Positions 1 through 7,514 of a stretch of 64,000 bases of DNA are shown here, one piece after another. The first letter of the stretch is position 1. Each line of letters begins with the position of its first letter. This DNA comes from an uncultured Clostridia bacterium (lineage in GTDB: Bacteria; Bacillota; Clostridia; Christensenellales; Borkfalkiaceae). A model generated the notes under the pieces. It saw only the letters and a program-made list of their open reading frames with translations. It was not told the origin of the DNA and did not search any database. Made by a program: the position numbers and the translations under genes. The DNA is taken from positions 1-64,000 of the forward strand of contig CANRNE010000003.1 of NCBI GenBank assembly GCA_947631925.1, given 5' to 3'.

Positions 1-1368
1 CTTCTTTTCAATCGGGTTGATGAGCAGTTCAATATAATTGCGCTCACCGAGCTTGCGGACGAACTTCGCGCTGAATTTGATTTTCCTGTCGCTGAAGGTG
101 ACGGAGGGGCGTTCATAACTATCGAAGAATTCCGACCGTGTGATCTCAAAGCCGCGCAGGTCGAAATCCCCGGCTGCCACTTCGATATGAACGTCCTGTC
201 CTTCGGCACCGGGCGCGGCGGTAGACGTTTCATCGGAAGGGGGAGCGTAAACGCTCTGAGCAGCGGCGAAATAATCGTTTTCCGTGAAGCCAGCCCACCT
301 GGGGTTGATGACAACGAAGCCCTTCAAAATTCCGCTCTCGATGACACGGAGTTCCGGCAGGAAAGACTTGTTTTTGTATTTCGCATTGTCGAGCATTCGC
401 TGAACGGCAATGAAATCGTCTCTTGAAATGATCGCCTCGTGGTGCTTGTGATAGCGGCTCTGTGGACGTTCGCCGCGATTGCGCTTGGATTTGTGGTCGC
501 GGTAGTTCGGCGTGAAGGTTTTCCTTGTCAGAACATCGCCGCAATGCCGCTCGTTTCGCAGAATTTGCAGGATGCCGCTGGATGTCCAATTGACATTTCC
601 GAGGTAAGACTTTCTCCCCAGGGCATTGAACGTGTCTGCTATCTGCTGCGTGGAATAGCCGTATAAATACATATAAAAGGCGAGCTTCACGGTGGGGGCT
701 TCTTCGGGGTTGACCACGAGATTGCCGTCCTCATCGTGCGTGTAGCCGAGCAGTTTCGGGGTGAGGGGGATGCCGTGGTCGAGCCGCATACGAAGCGAGG
801 TCTCCATGCTCCGACTTCTCGTGTGCGATTCTTCCTCTGCCATAGTCGCCTGGAAGGAAAGTGCCATTTGCGAGTCGTCATTGAGGGAGAAGATTGCTTC
901 GGACTCGAAAAACACGCCGACCGGGGACTTGAGTTCGGCGAGATCACGGACGATACCAATGCAGTCGAGGACGTTTCGCGCAAACCTCGACACGCTCTTA
1001 GTGATGATCATATCCGCTTCTCCCGCTTTGCAGGCGGCTATCATTTTATTAAATTCGTCTCGGTGGAGGAGCGATGTGCCGCTGATACCTTCATCGGCGT
1101 AGATGCGGACGAGACGCCAATTCGGGTGGCGAACAACGAACTCCTCGTAATATTTCTTTTGCAGCTCGAAGGAGGTCGTCTGCCGAACATCATTGGTAGA
1201 AACACGGACGTAAATGAACACCCGTTGGGGGACATCGTTATCGTAATAGTCGATGGGTTTTTTCGCCGGGATGAACTCATAGTTATCGGGATCGATTTCA
1301 ACGTGCATCCTTCGGCGGGTTTTTGCTTTCTCAGCTTCCTTTTTTATGCGGCTTTCTTCATCAATCAT
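1..1368 (-). CDS. Large serine recombinase (partial, runs off left edge)
   Basis: Site-specific DNA recombinase of the serine family, probably the integrase/excisionase of the mobile element here. The frame is open from the ATG at 1368 to position 1, 456 codons, so the C-terminus lies outside the window. The catalytic domain is intact: IYVRVST with nucleophile S57, YADEGISG, and ITKSVSRFARN with R128 and R131. A recombinase/DNA-binding region follows (GYSTQQIADTFN, RNERHCGDVL). The start overlaps the stop of the upstream paralogue by 4 bp (ATGA), so the two are translationally coupled. The exact family branch cannot be told without the C-terminus. Confidence 0.93.
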   Translation of the reverse strand, partial: MIDEESRIKKEAEKAKTRRRMHVEIDPDNYEFIPAKKPIDYYDNDVPQRVFIYVRVSTNDVRQTTSFELQKKYYEEFVVRHPNWRLVRIYADEGISGTSLLHRDEFNKMIAACKAGEADMIITKSVSRFARNVLDCIGIVRDLAELKSPVGVFFESEAIFSLNDDSQMALSFQATMAEEESHTRSRSMETSLRMRLDHGIPLTPKLLGYTHDEDGNLVVNPEEAPTVKLAFYMYLYGYSTQQIADTFNALGRKSYLGNVNWTSSGILQILRNERHCGDVLTRKTFTPNYRDHKSKRNRGERPQSRYHKHHEAIISRDDFIAVQRMLDNAKYKNKSFLPELRVIESGILKGFVVINPRWAGFTENDYFAAAQSVYAPPSDETSTAAPGAEGQDVHIEVAAGDFDLRGFEITRSEFFDSYERPSVTFSDRKIKFSAKFVRKLGERNYIELLINPIEKK

Positions 1369-1970
1369 TTGTCGCTTCCTTCACCGGCTTCTTCATCCGG
1401 TAGCAATTTCCAATCGGGACCGGGGAGGAAGAAGGTGTCTCTCAAATCATTCTGATAGTAAGAGGCGAGGGTGAAAATGTCCTCGGATATGAAATAAATC
1501 CCGATGGGTGGGTTCTGGGCGGCAAGCAATCTGGCGCAGATAGTAACTTCCTGTATTTTCTTCGATACATTGGAAACCTTCTGCGTTATAATGAGATTGA
1601 CCTTTCCGTTCATGGCATCTTCAAGCAATCTGCTCCAAGCAGGAGCGGATTCCATGTTGGGCGCAACGGCTCCTTCATCTATATAAAAATCCACGAGTTC
1701 CCAATTGGGGCAGAGGGCAATCGTGTCTATGAATTGTCGTTTGTGGTATGAAAGGTAGTTGTCGTATTTGGTCTGATTGAAGTAACGGATATAAACACCG
1801 ATTTTGAATTTGTTTGCCGGGTTGGGGCATTCGTGCCGAATGGTCTGAAGCCACATCTTGTGCTGGACGATTTTCCGACCGTGTTCCGAGTTGTCCTCCG
1901 AGCTGAACGCAAATTGGGGAGAGCGGGCTATTTCGTTGAACTTGCTGACTATGTCGATTTCGTTTGCCAT
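1365..1970 (-). CDS. Inactive serine-recombinase-like protein
   Basis: 201 residues. Residues about 55-170 align by eye with the catalytic domain of the neighbouring recombinase (VYIRYFN against IYVRVST; PNWELVDFYIDEGAV against PNWRLVRIYADEGIS; LIITQKVSNVSKK against MIITKSVSRFARN). The catalytic serine is replaced (R62-Y-F-N) and both arginines of the SRxxR motif are gone, so it should not cut DNA. No DNA-binding C-terminal domain is present; a short acidic tail ends it. It shares an operon with the active enzyme, with a 4-bp overlap. Inference: a partner, directionality or regulatory subunit. It could also be a decaying copy, but the frame is intact. Confidence 0.8.
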   Translation of the reverse strand: MANEIDIVSKFNEIARSPQFAFSSEDNSEHGRKIVQHKMWLQTIRHECPNPANKFKIGVYIRYFNQTKYDNYLSYHKRQFIDTIALCPNWELVDFYIDEGAVAPNMESAPAWSRLLEDAMNGKVNLIITQKVSNVSKKIQEVTICARLLAAQNPPIGIYFISEDIFTLASYYQNDLRDTFFLPGPDWKLLPDEEAGEGSDK

Positions 1971-2014
1971 GTGCGTCCTCTTTTCGATTATGCGTCAATT
2001 ATAAAATATTGGTC

Positions 2015-2061
2015 AGAAAAAAGGAATAAACCGCTGGTCAGGTTCGTGACTTGCGGTTTAT
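2015..2061 (-). terminator. Hairpin with T-tract before the recombinase pair
   Basis: A nested inverted repeat (arms 2026-2034 and 2053-2061, with inner arms GTCA/TGAC) is followed on the minus strand by a T-rich run at about 2015-2025. It lies between the XRE gene and the recombinase pair, so it should reduce readthrough into the recombinases. An AT-rich TATAAT on the minus strand (1998-2003) lies just downstream and could start the recombinase transcript. Confidence 0.5.
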
Positions 2062-2084
2062 GAAAAGGGGGTATTTTTATGAGA

Positions 2085-2114
2085 TGAAAAGAAAAGAGCG
2101 GAACGAATCCGCTC
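2085..2114 (-). terminator. Terminator of the minus-strand XRE gene
   Basis: The stem GAGCGG/CCGCTC (2096-2101 and 2109-2114, loop of 7) is followed on the minus strand by TTTTCTTTT. It overlaps the stop codon of the XRE gene ending at 2113. Confidence 0.55.
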
Positions 2115-2469
2115 AGAAGTTGTCATCCGGTTTATTGTGTAGCGATTGCTTCACCTCTTGGACGATTTTCAAAATCGACTCGATTTCGGCGGGGGTGCAA
2201 TCTTTGAGAGTGTCCGAAAACTCTTGCTGGTATAGCTGATTGACGGTGGGGATGTTCGGTCGTAAAATGACATCAGCAGAGATGCGGAGGGCTTCGATGA
2301 CCTTTCGGAAGGTCAACACGTTCATCCGCGCTTTGCCGAGTTCAATGTCACTTATATGCGGCACGGAGATTCCGGCGGCGTATGCTAAATCTGCCTGGCT
2401 CATCTCACACGCTATTCTGGCTTCTCGGATTCGCTGCCCGATCAGCTTCAATTCAGTTGCTTCATCCAT
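2113..2469 (-). CDS. XRE-family transcriptional regulator
   Basis: 118 residues with a helix-turn-helix of the XRE/Cro type at about residues 8-65 (IGQRIREAR, MSQADLAYAAGIS, HISDIELGKA). The C-terminal 50 residues are charged and helical. The ATG at 2467-2469 has an AAGGAG ribosome site. It diverges from a second XRE gene across 159 bp and lies upstream of the recombinase pair. It is likely the repressor controlling element genes. No peptidase domain is present, so it is not a LexA/CI-like cleavable repressor. Confidence 0.85.
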   Translation of the reverse strand: MDEATELKLIGQRIREARIACEMSQADLAYAAGISVPHISDIELGKARMNVLTFRKVIEALRISADVILRPNIPTVNQLYQQEFSDTLKDCTPAEIESILKIVQEVKQSLHNKPDDNF

Positions 2470-2565
2470 GTGGAAAACTCCTTATGGAAAATTGAAATTT
2501 TATCGCCTATGGACGATATCTACTTGCAATTTTATCATCTACAGGCTAAAATATAAATAAGCCAC

Positions 2566-2594
2566 GGGCTATGCCATAGCCCATAGGCTATAAT
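2566..2594 (+). promoter_or_regulatory. Candidate operator/promoter between two XRE genes
   Basis: A near-perfect palindrome, GGGCTAT-gcc-ATAGCCC (2566-2582), sits directly upstream of a TATAAT at 2589-2594 that serves the plus-strand XRE gene. No good -35 box is seen, because the palindrome occupies that position. That arrangement suits repressor binding by one of the flanking XRE proteins; binding is inferred. Confidence 0.45.
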
Positions 2595-2628
2595 TAAGTG
2601 AGACTATTTATTGCGGAGGGATACAATA

Positions 2629-2991
2629 GTGGCACTTAATTACATATTGCTTGGCAAACGCATTAAGGATTCCCGGTGCAAACGGAAGTTGTCCCAGGCT
2701 TCGCTTGCGGAAATGATCGACAAATCGCCAACTTACGTCAGCTACCTGGAGAGCGGCATTAAATGCCCAAGCCTTGACACGCTCGTTCAAATAGCGAATG
2801 TTTTACAGGTATCCGCAGACTGTCTTTTGGCAGAAAGTTTGAATAGCCCGCTTGAAGTGGATTCTTCAGAGTTTGATGAGGTTTTCGATGACTGCAATCC
2901 GTATGAGCGGAGAGTCATCATCGAAACCGCGAGGGCTTTGAAGGCGGCAATGAGGGAATATCACTTCCTTTCGAAGCGACAAAAGCCTTAA
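2629..2991 (+). CDS. XRE-family transcriptional regulator
   Basis: 120 residues. The helix-turn-helix domain spans about residues 5-65 (LGKRIKDSR, LSQASLAEMIDKSPTYVSYLESG). The C-terminus resembles the other XRE protein in style (DECNPYERR-type helix before a charged tail). GTG at 2629 is the preferred start because GGAGGG lies 8 bp upstream; a TTG at 2611 would place the ribosome site inside the gene. It is a probable regulator of the cargo operon or of the divergent genes. Confidence 0.83.
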   Translation: MALNYILLGKRIKDSRCKRKLSQASLAEMIDKSPTYVSYLESGIKCPSLDTLVQIANVLQVSADCLLAESLNSPLEVDSSEFDEVFDDCNPYERRVIIETARALKAAMREYHFLSKRQKP

Positions 2992-3017
2992 AAATATTGT
3001 ACTGCAAGGGGCGAGTT

Positions 3018-3064
3018 CAAACAATCGACCGATGGTCAACGGCATCACCATCGGTTTGTTTTGC
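3018..3064 (+). terminator. Rho-independent terminator after XRE gene
   Basis: The stem CCGATGGT (3029-3036)/ACCATCGG (3047-3054) is followed by TTTGTTTTG. It separates the XRE gene from the cargo operon. Confidence 0.7.
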
Positions 3065-3073
3065 TATGATTTT

Positions 3074-3142
3074 TTACATTTTCGCGGATTTCGATTACAT
3101 TTTCAAAGGAGCGCAGAAATGGGTAAAGAAATATGCTATAAT
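3074..3142 (+). promoter_or_regulatory. Cargo-operon promoter with direct-repeat operator
   Basis: An extended -10 box, TGcTATAAT, lies at 3134-3142 without a recognisable -35. Upstream are two exact copies of TTACATTTTC (3074-3083 and 3095-3104), 21 bp apart, i.e. on the same helix face. This looks like an operator or activator site for an element-encoded regulator such as the AbrB-like protein that begins the operon. Confidence 0.5.
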
Positions 3143-3174
3143 CTATCTGACGAAATTTAAGGGAGGATGCCGTA

Positions 3175-3387
3175 ATGGTATGGACGAGAAAAGTATCTGC
3201 AAAGGGCAGCGTGACAATTCCTGCGGAAATCCGTAAGCTCTTAGGTCTTGTCCCCGGCGGCGAGGTCGCTTTTCTCGGTTCGGGACGAGGGAGCGTGGTT
3301 ATGGTCAATGCTGCGGAACTGTCAGAAGCCGCAACACAGGATTTGCAGGCGGGGATGGAAAAACACAAGGAGAATGACGATAAATGA
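3175..3387 (+). CDS. AbrB/MazE/SpoVT-type DNA-binding protein
   Basis: 70 residues forming a single swapped-hairpin AbrB domain (VSAKGSVTIPAEIRKLLGL, PGGEVAFLG). Small proteins of this kind serve as antitoxins or transition-state regulators. GGGAGG lies 6 bp upstream of the ATG. It is the first gene of the cargo operon and overlaps the next gene by 4 bp (ATGA). The next protein does not resemble MazF, PIN or other known toxins, so an antitoxin role is only inferred. Autoregulation at the 3074-3142 site is plausible. Confidence 0.78.
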   Translation: MVWTRKVSAKGSVTIPAEIRKLLGLVPGGEVAFLGSGRGSVVMVNAAELSEAATQDLQAGMEKHKENDDK

Positions 3388-4001
3388 AGCCCGAATATTT
3401 TATTTATGAGCTGGACGACTACTCGTCTCCTACAATCGTTTCATGGACAAAACCATATTTCGGAACGATAGGGGACTTTAAGAGCTTGGTCGATAATCTT
3501 CCTGGGAAAAGCATGGAAGAGTTGAGGAACACCTTTGAACGCTTCGCCGCCGGAGAACGGAGAATTGTGTATCACGCAGGGCAAGCAAAGATCCGTTTCG
3601 CCCACAGAGTATCGCTGCTTGCCGAAAAGCAGTTTGACTTGAAAAAGCTCACGTTTGAATACAAGAACACCTACGGTTTTCCATATAAAATTCGGATGAC
3701 TTCGGCGGTGGGGCGGCTTTGTCTGTTCAAATACGAGAAAGTTTTTTATACGGTGATTTGGGCGAAATTGGAACGGCCGAGATATTGCAATAACCACTTT
3801 GACGGTCGCCGCTGGACGGAACTTGGAGATATGATTTGGGGCTTCCCCGGACAGATAAAGATGGAGGGAAAATTCATGAAGAACGCGCTCGGCGTTATCG
3901 AGAAGAGATTTGATGACGAGGCAGCCGCCAGGGAGCATTTTGCGAGTGTCTCCGAAATCGACTGGCAGAAATTCTATGAGGATGTGTTTGGGGATGGCTG
4001 A
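3384..4001 (+). CDS. Unknown protein, possible partner of AbrB-like protein
   Basis: 205 residues, soluble, no signal peptide or membrane segment. I do not recognise the family. The central part is rich in aromatic and basic residues (KLTFEYKNTYGFPYKIRM, DGRRWTELGDMIWGFPGQ), and the C-terminus is acidic and aromatic. It starts at 3384 inside the stop of the AbrB-like gene and overlaps the next start by 8 bp. The layout resembles an antitoxin-toxin pair, but no toxin motif is visible. Confidence 0.7.
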   Translation: MKPEYFIYELDDYSSPTIVSWTKPYFGTIGDFKSLVDNLPGKSMEELRNTFERFAAGERRIVYHAGQAKIRFAHRVSLLAEKQFDLKKLTFEYKNTYGFPYKIRMTSAVGRLCLFKYEKVFYTVIWAKLERPRYCNNHFDGRRWTELGDMIWGFPGQIKMEGKFMKNALGVIEKRFDDEAAAREHFASVSEIDWQKFYEDVFGDG

Positions 4002-4326
4002 GACAAAAGAGATTATCAAAAAATCGGTAAGTGTTTCGCTCGACAAAAGGATTATTGAGCCTGCAAAGTGCATTTGCAAAAGGCTCGGTATTCCGTTCAA
4101 TGTCGCAATCAACCTCTTTTTGTACCAGCTTGTCTACACAAAGAGCATACCATTCCCGATAGTGCTTCCCTCCGAAGAAGTAATGGAGCAGTTTGACCTC
4201 TATTTGAAAATTTCCGAAGCGATGGAGAGAGGAGAAAAGGATGGGTTGATTCCGGCAGAAGAGGCTTTTGCTCGAATCCGAAAAGAGCTGGAAAACAAGA
4301 TTGAGGAGGACAAAAATGGGGGTTGA
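3994..4326 (+). CDS. RelB/DinJ-like antitoxin-family protein
   Basis: 110 residues. The N-terminal ribbon-helix-helix region (KSVSVSLDKRI, RLGIPFNVAINLFLYQLV, KSIPFPI) matches the RelB/DinJ antitoxin pattern. The C-terminal 50 residues are charged helix (AEEAFARIRKELENKIEE). ATG 3994 overlaps the stop of the upstream gene. The reading frame opens further upstream, but that part overlaps the 205-residue gene out of frame. No RelE/YafQ-type toxin follows; the next gene is unknown. Confidence 0.75.
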   Translation: MAETKEIIKKSVSVSLDKRIIEPAKCICKRLGIPFNVAINLFLYQLVYTKSIPFPIVLPSEEVMEQFDLYLKISEAMERGEKDGLIPAEEAFARIRKELENKIEEDKNGG

Positions 4327-4957
4327 TTACCGTTTTTATGTCGAAGTGAAGGCGGGCGGCAAGTGGTTTAATATAAGCCCAATGATTCGCAACGTGGACG
4401 GCAAGGTTCGGACGGTTCCGCTTTTGACCGGGCGGTCTATGCTTTATGATTTCGTCAATGATTTAGAGGAGTTTGCATCGCAGAGGGGCGTTCCCGAAGA
4501 TGCTTCAGAGGACATCAAAGGCGTTTTCCATCAGCCATTAGATGAGGAAATGTCGGGGTTTGGACATCGCACCTTCCGGCAGTATTACCAATCTCTCGTC
4601 TTTGTGGTCAAGTATGTTCCGGCAATCAGAAGCCGTGTCGTTAAGGACCGCCCGTGCAAGTTTCGGGGTTATGTGAGCAAGCGGCAAATCGCAGGTTTTG
4701 AGGTGAATGAATTCGATGAGATTACCTCTTGGTTGACTCCCCAGGAATACAATGCGCTACCTCCCAACAAGCAGAAATACTATGCCTGGTTTGAGTGGAA
4801 TGAGCCGGACAGCGAATACGGTCATCTGTATGACCTTTATCAGAAGATTGAGAACCAGCTTGTGTGGTTCGTTCGGCATGGTATTCCGTATGGTTCGGAG
4901 ATCGATAGTGAAACGATTTCCTTCAGCGATGTCCGAGTGATTGTTCAACAGGAATGA
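4316..4957 (+). CDS. Unknown protein in cargo operon
   Basis: 213 residues, predicted cytoplasmic, family not recognised. It opens with a beta-rich segment (VDYRFYVEVKAGGKWFNISP) and holds acidic and aromatic stretches near the C-terminus (YYAWFEWNEPDSEYGHLYDL). The start overlaps the RelB/DinJ-like gene by 11 bp, and the stop overlaps the next gene by 4 bp, so it is coupled to both. By position it could be the effector of that antitoxin-family protein, but no catalytic motif supports this. Confidence 0.7.
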   Translation: MGVDYRFYVEVKAGGKWFNISPMIRNVDGKVRTVPLLTGRSMLYDFVNDLEEFASQRGVPEDASEDIKGVFHQPLDEEMSGFGHRTFRQYYQSLVFVVKYVPAIRSRVVKDRPCKFRGYVSKRQIAGFEVNEFDEITSWLTPQEYNALPPNKQKYYAWFEWNEPDSEYGHLYDLYQKIENQLVWFVRHGIPYGSEIDSETISFSDVRVIVQQE

Positions 4958-5229
4958 AAGAGAACACGAAAAAAACTGCCCAAGAGAAGGCAGCTGAAGA
5001 GGGCTATCCCGTGCCATTGAATTTGGACGGTGTCTATTGCCGAGTGGAGCGTAACGGAAGGTGGTTTGACCGCTGCTTTTCCGATCTCACGGAAGAAGAA
5101 CAGGAGAAGTTCCTCGACAGGCTCGACACGGCGGCACAAAGGCGGCTGTGTCGGCTTTTAGCGGCTTGTTTGAGAACTTGCTCGGAAGAAAAAGAGAAGG
5201 GGGACACAGGCGATGTCTCGGCGGTTTAA
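4954..5229 (+). CDS. Small unknown protein
   Basis: 91 residues, charged, cytoplasmic. The middle reads as a compact beta/helix unit (LNLDGVYCRVERNGRWFDRCFSDLT) followed by a helix (EEEQEKFLDRLDTAAQRRLCRLL). Similar short proteins occur in clostridial mobile elements (recollection, not a search). It overlaps both neighbours (4 bp upstream, 17 bp downstream). Confidence 0.65.
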   Translation: MKENTKKTAQEKAAEEGYPVPLNLDGVYCRVERNGRWFDRCFSDLTEEEQEKFLDRLDTAAQRRLCRLLAACLRTCSEEKEKGDTGDVSAV

Positions 5230-5953
5230 TTCGAACCTTTATTTGAACTGCGCTATTCGTTATCAAGACCATGAACTTCGGGCGATTTATCTGCCCAATG
5301 ACTATCTGTGGGCAAGAGGGAGATATCCGACAAAGATTCGACCTTGTGATTTGCCGGATTGGTATGTCTCCGGCTACCTTTTCAAGCGGCAGGGTTATTT
5401 GTCGGCAAAGGGAATCGTGGACATCGTCTATCGACCGGATTATTTCGTTGAGAACCACTCACACAAATACGATTCTCTCTTCGTCTCGTTTCATGACAAA
5501 ATCACCAGAACATTCGATGAGCGCGGGTTTGACCGATTCGATGGGTACGATTACGCAATGTCGGGGTACATCGGCTATCAGCTCATTGAGAAGATGAAGA
5601 TTTATGCCCCGAACATCAATACCGATGAAATCGTTCGGGAACTGTTTCTCAAAGAGAAATGGTATATGATGCGCAAGGACGGCGGTCCGCTCGTAATCAC
5701 CGAGGAAACGCCTGTGCGTGTTTTCCGATCTTGGATGTCAAAGCCGTGGATTTTGGGGCTTGAATTCAATGACAGCAGCTTCGAAAGCATTGATATGAGG
5801 GTGCTTGCCAGGAAGATGCCGAAGGTGGCTGAGCATTTGGACTACTTTCAAGAGAAGCGAATTGCGCAGACTGACCTCTATGGCTATGGGGTGGCTTTCG
5901 ACTGCGGGTTACGTCTGACCGCTGCCGAGTGCTATGAGTTTTGCAAAGGGTGA
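5213..5953 (+). CDS. Unknown protein in cargo operon
   Basis: 246 residues, no signal or membrane segment, rich in Tyr, Phe and Asp (RGFDRFDGYDYAMSGYIGYQ). I do not recognise a domain. It begins within the previous gene and ends 4 bp before the Phd-like gene. With the 205- and 213-residue proteins it makes three unknown proteins of similar size and aromatic content in one operon, each near an antitoxin-family gene. Confidence 0.7.
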   Translation: MSRRFNSNLYLNCAIRYQDHELRAIYLPNDYLWARGRYPTKIRPCDLPDWYVSGYLFKRQGYLSAKGIVDIVYRPDYFVENHSHKYDSLFVSFHDKITRTFDERGFDRFDGYDYAMSGYIGYQLIEKMKIYAPNINTDEIVRELFLKEKWYMMRKDGGPLVITEETPVRVFRSWMSKPWILGLEFNDSSFESIDMRVLARKMPKVAEHLDYFQEKRIAQTDLYGYGVAFDCGLRLTAAECYEFCKG

Positions 5954-5957
5954 TTTC

Positions 5958-6155
5958 ATGAGCCTGGTTGTGACGGAGAAAGAGGTCGCGGAAAAGCTCG
6001 AAGAGTTCCTTCAACTTTCCGCAAAAGAAGATGTTTTTATTACTCGCCGTGGGCGCGTGATTGCGGTTTTGACAAAGCCGGATAAAGGCGGCGCGGAGAT
6101 AATAGCTTCGTTGAAAGATGCGATGCCCAGGGGAGCGAACAATGGGGAAATTTAA
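5958..6155 (+). CDS. Phd/YefM-like antitoxin-family protein
   Basis: 65 residues. The pattern VTEKEVAEKLEEFLQLSAKE followed by DVFITRRGRVIAVLTKP is that of the N-terminal Phd/YefM DNA-binding fold (helix, then strand-turn-strand around TRRGRVIAVL). The C-terminal toxin-binding region is very short. ATG 5958 lies 4 bp after the preceding stop. No Doc, RelE or YoeB toxin is adjacent; the next gene is DpnD/PcfM-like. Confidence 0.7.
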   Translation: MSLVVTEKEVAEKLEEFLQLSAKEDVFITRRGRVIAVLTKPDKGGAEIIASLKDAMPRGANNGEI

Positions 6156-6339
6156 GGTAGCCATTGAGGAAACGGTGGTCGATGAATTTACTGTCGAGGC
6201 AGACAGCGAGAGTGAAGCCTTAGAGATTGCCAGGCAGAAATATAGAAACGGGGAATTCGTCCTGGAACCGGGCGAAGTGCAATACAAACAAATGGCGATT
6301 GTGTCCGGAAAGGAAAATCACGAGTGGCACGAATTCTAA
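6142..6339 (+). CDS. DpnD/PcfM family small protein
   Basis: 65 residues. FKVAIEETVVDEFTVEAD, SEALEIARQKYRNGEFVLEPGEV is the DpnD/PcfM signature, a short alpha/beta protein common on conjugative and integrative elements (established occurrence; function not known). ATG 6142 overlaps the Phd-like stop by 14 bp. Confidence 0.78.
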   Translation: MGKFKVAIEETVVDEFTVEADSESEALEIARQKYRNGEFVLEPGEVQYKQMAIVSGKENHEWHEF

Positions 6340-6352
6340 AAGGCAGGAAAGC

Positions 6353-7156
6353 ATGAAATATTATGTGGTTTCGGACGTCCACGGGTTCTACACGCCGCTG
6401 GTGTCCGCCTTAAAAGAAAAGGGATTTTTCGATGACAAGGAACCGCACAAGCTCATTGTTTGCGGCGACCTTTTTGACCGTGGAGAGGAAGCCGAGAAAA
6501 TCCAAGAGTTCATTTGCGATTTGCTTGAAAAAGACCTCGTGATTCTGATTCGCGGAAACCACGAGGACTTGGTAGAAGAGTTGGTTGAGAACTTCGGCGA
6601 GTGGATGACGATCGACCTCATCTATTCGCATCATTGGCACAATCAAACGCCGCAGACCGTGTTCCAGCTCACGCACAGCGATTTATATGAAGCAACGACC
6701 ATGCCGAAGAGGGTTTCTCTCAGAATGAAGGAAACGCCGTTCTTCAAGAAGATTCTCCCGGCGATGGTGGACTATTACGAGACGGAAAAATATATCTTCG
6801 TGCATGGCTGGATTCCCGCTGATGGCATCGGCGGCAGCCGCCCGCAGTATTTCTATCCGATTGAAAATTGGCGCGGGAGCGATGCCACCCGGTGGAGGGA
6901 GGCGCGGTGGTTCAATGGGATGCTTGCCGCATCGTGTGGCGTAACGGAGCCGGGGAAAACAATCGTCTGCGGGCATTGGCACACCTCCTACGGACACTCT
7001 ATCCTGGAAGGCAAATGCTCGGAGTTCGGAGATGATGCCGAATTCACGCCGTATTACGGAGAAGGCATTATTGCGATTGACGCTTGCACGGCTCACTCCG
7101 GGTTCGTCAACTGCATTGTTTTGGAAGATGAGGAATTGCAGAAAAATGGCGACTGA
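6353..7156 (+). CDS. PPP-type metallophosphoesterase
   Basis: 267 residues. Metal-binding motifs are complete: SDVHG (D8, H10), GDLFDRG (D39, D42), RGNHED (N69, H70), FVHGW and CGHWHT. This is the arrangement of phage and bacterial PPP phosphatases related to lambda phosphatase and ApaH, acting on phosphoproteins or dinucleotide polyphosphates. Substrate unknown. AGGCAGGAAAG precedes ATG 6353. It is the only clear enzyme among the cargo genes and overlaps the next gene by 11 bp. Confidence 0.88.
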   Translation: MKYYVVSDVHGFYTPLVSALKEKGFFDDKEPHKLIVCGDLFDRGEEAEKIQEFICDLLEKDLVILIRGNHEDLVEELVENFGEWMTIDLIYSHHWHNQTPQTVFQLTHSDLYEATTMPKRVSLRMKETPFFKKILPAMVDYYETEKYIFVHGWIPADGIGGSRPQYFYPIENWRGSDATRWREARWFNGMLAASCGVTEPGKTIVCGHWHTSYGHSILEGKCSEFGDDAEFTPYYGEGIIAIDACTAHSGFVNCIVLEDEELQKNGD

Positions 7157-7475
7157 AAGACAAACCGAGATTGACGCTCCGTCCCTGGAAGAAATCCTTC
7201 AAAAGCATTTCGGCTTGAAAGGGAACTTGTATTTGAAGCGACCAGTCGTGTCGGGTTGGGTTGGCGGCAATAAAGAGAGGGGAGACTTCGATGCTCCGTC
7301 CCCGGAATATCGGTATTTCACCCTGGCGGGCTTTCGGGCTTACGAGCGATTTATTTCCGCACTGTACGACCTGGCGAACCATGTCGAGACATTCATCGAT
7401 ACCGATCTTGGGAAGCGCATCAGCCACCTTGATGACACCTTCGATGAATATGAGCATGAACCGTGGAATTCTTAA
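7146..7475 (+). CDS. Unknown small protein
   Basis: 109 residues, acidic, no known domain. Its C-terminal half looks helical (FRAYERFISALYDLANHVETF, ISHLDDTFDEYEHE). It starts 11 bp before the phosphatase stop, so it is translationally coupled to it and may act with it. Confidence 0.62.
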   Translation: MATERQTEIDAPSLEEILQKHFGLKGNLYLKRPVVSGWVGGNKERGDFDAPSPEYRYFTLAGFRAYERFISALYDLANHVETFIDTDLGKRISHLDDTFDEYEHEPWNS

Positions 7476-7514
7476 AAAGGAAAGCAAAGACTGGCGTAGG
7501 GGTTGAGTGAAAAG

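Noticed and set aside
1041-1301. Short frames within the recombinase region
   Set aside because: They are out of frame with the intact 456-codon recombinase frame.
4954-5229. The 91-residue protein as a toxin
   Set aside because: No RelE, PIN, Fic or HEPN motif; small basic/acidic composition alone is not evidence.
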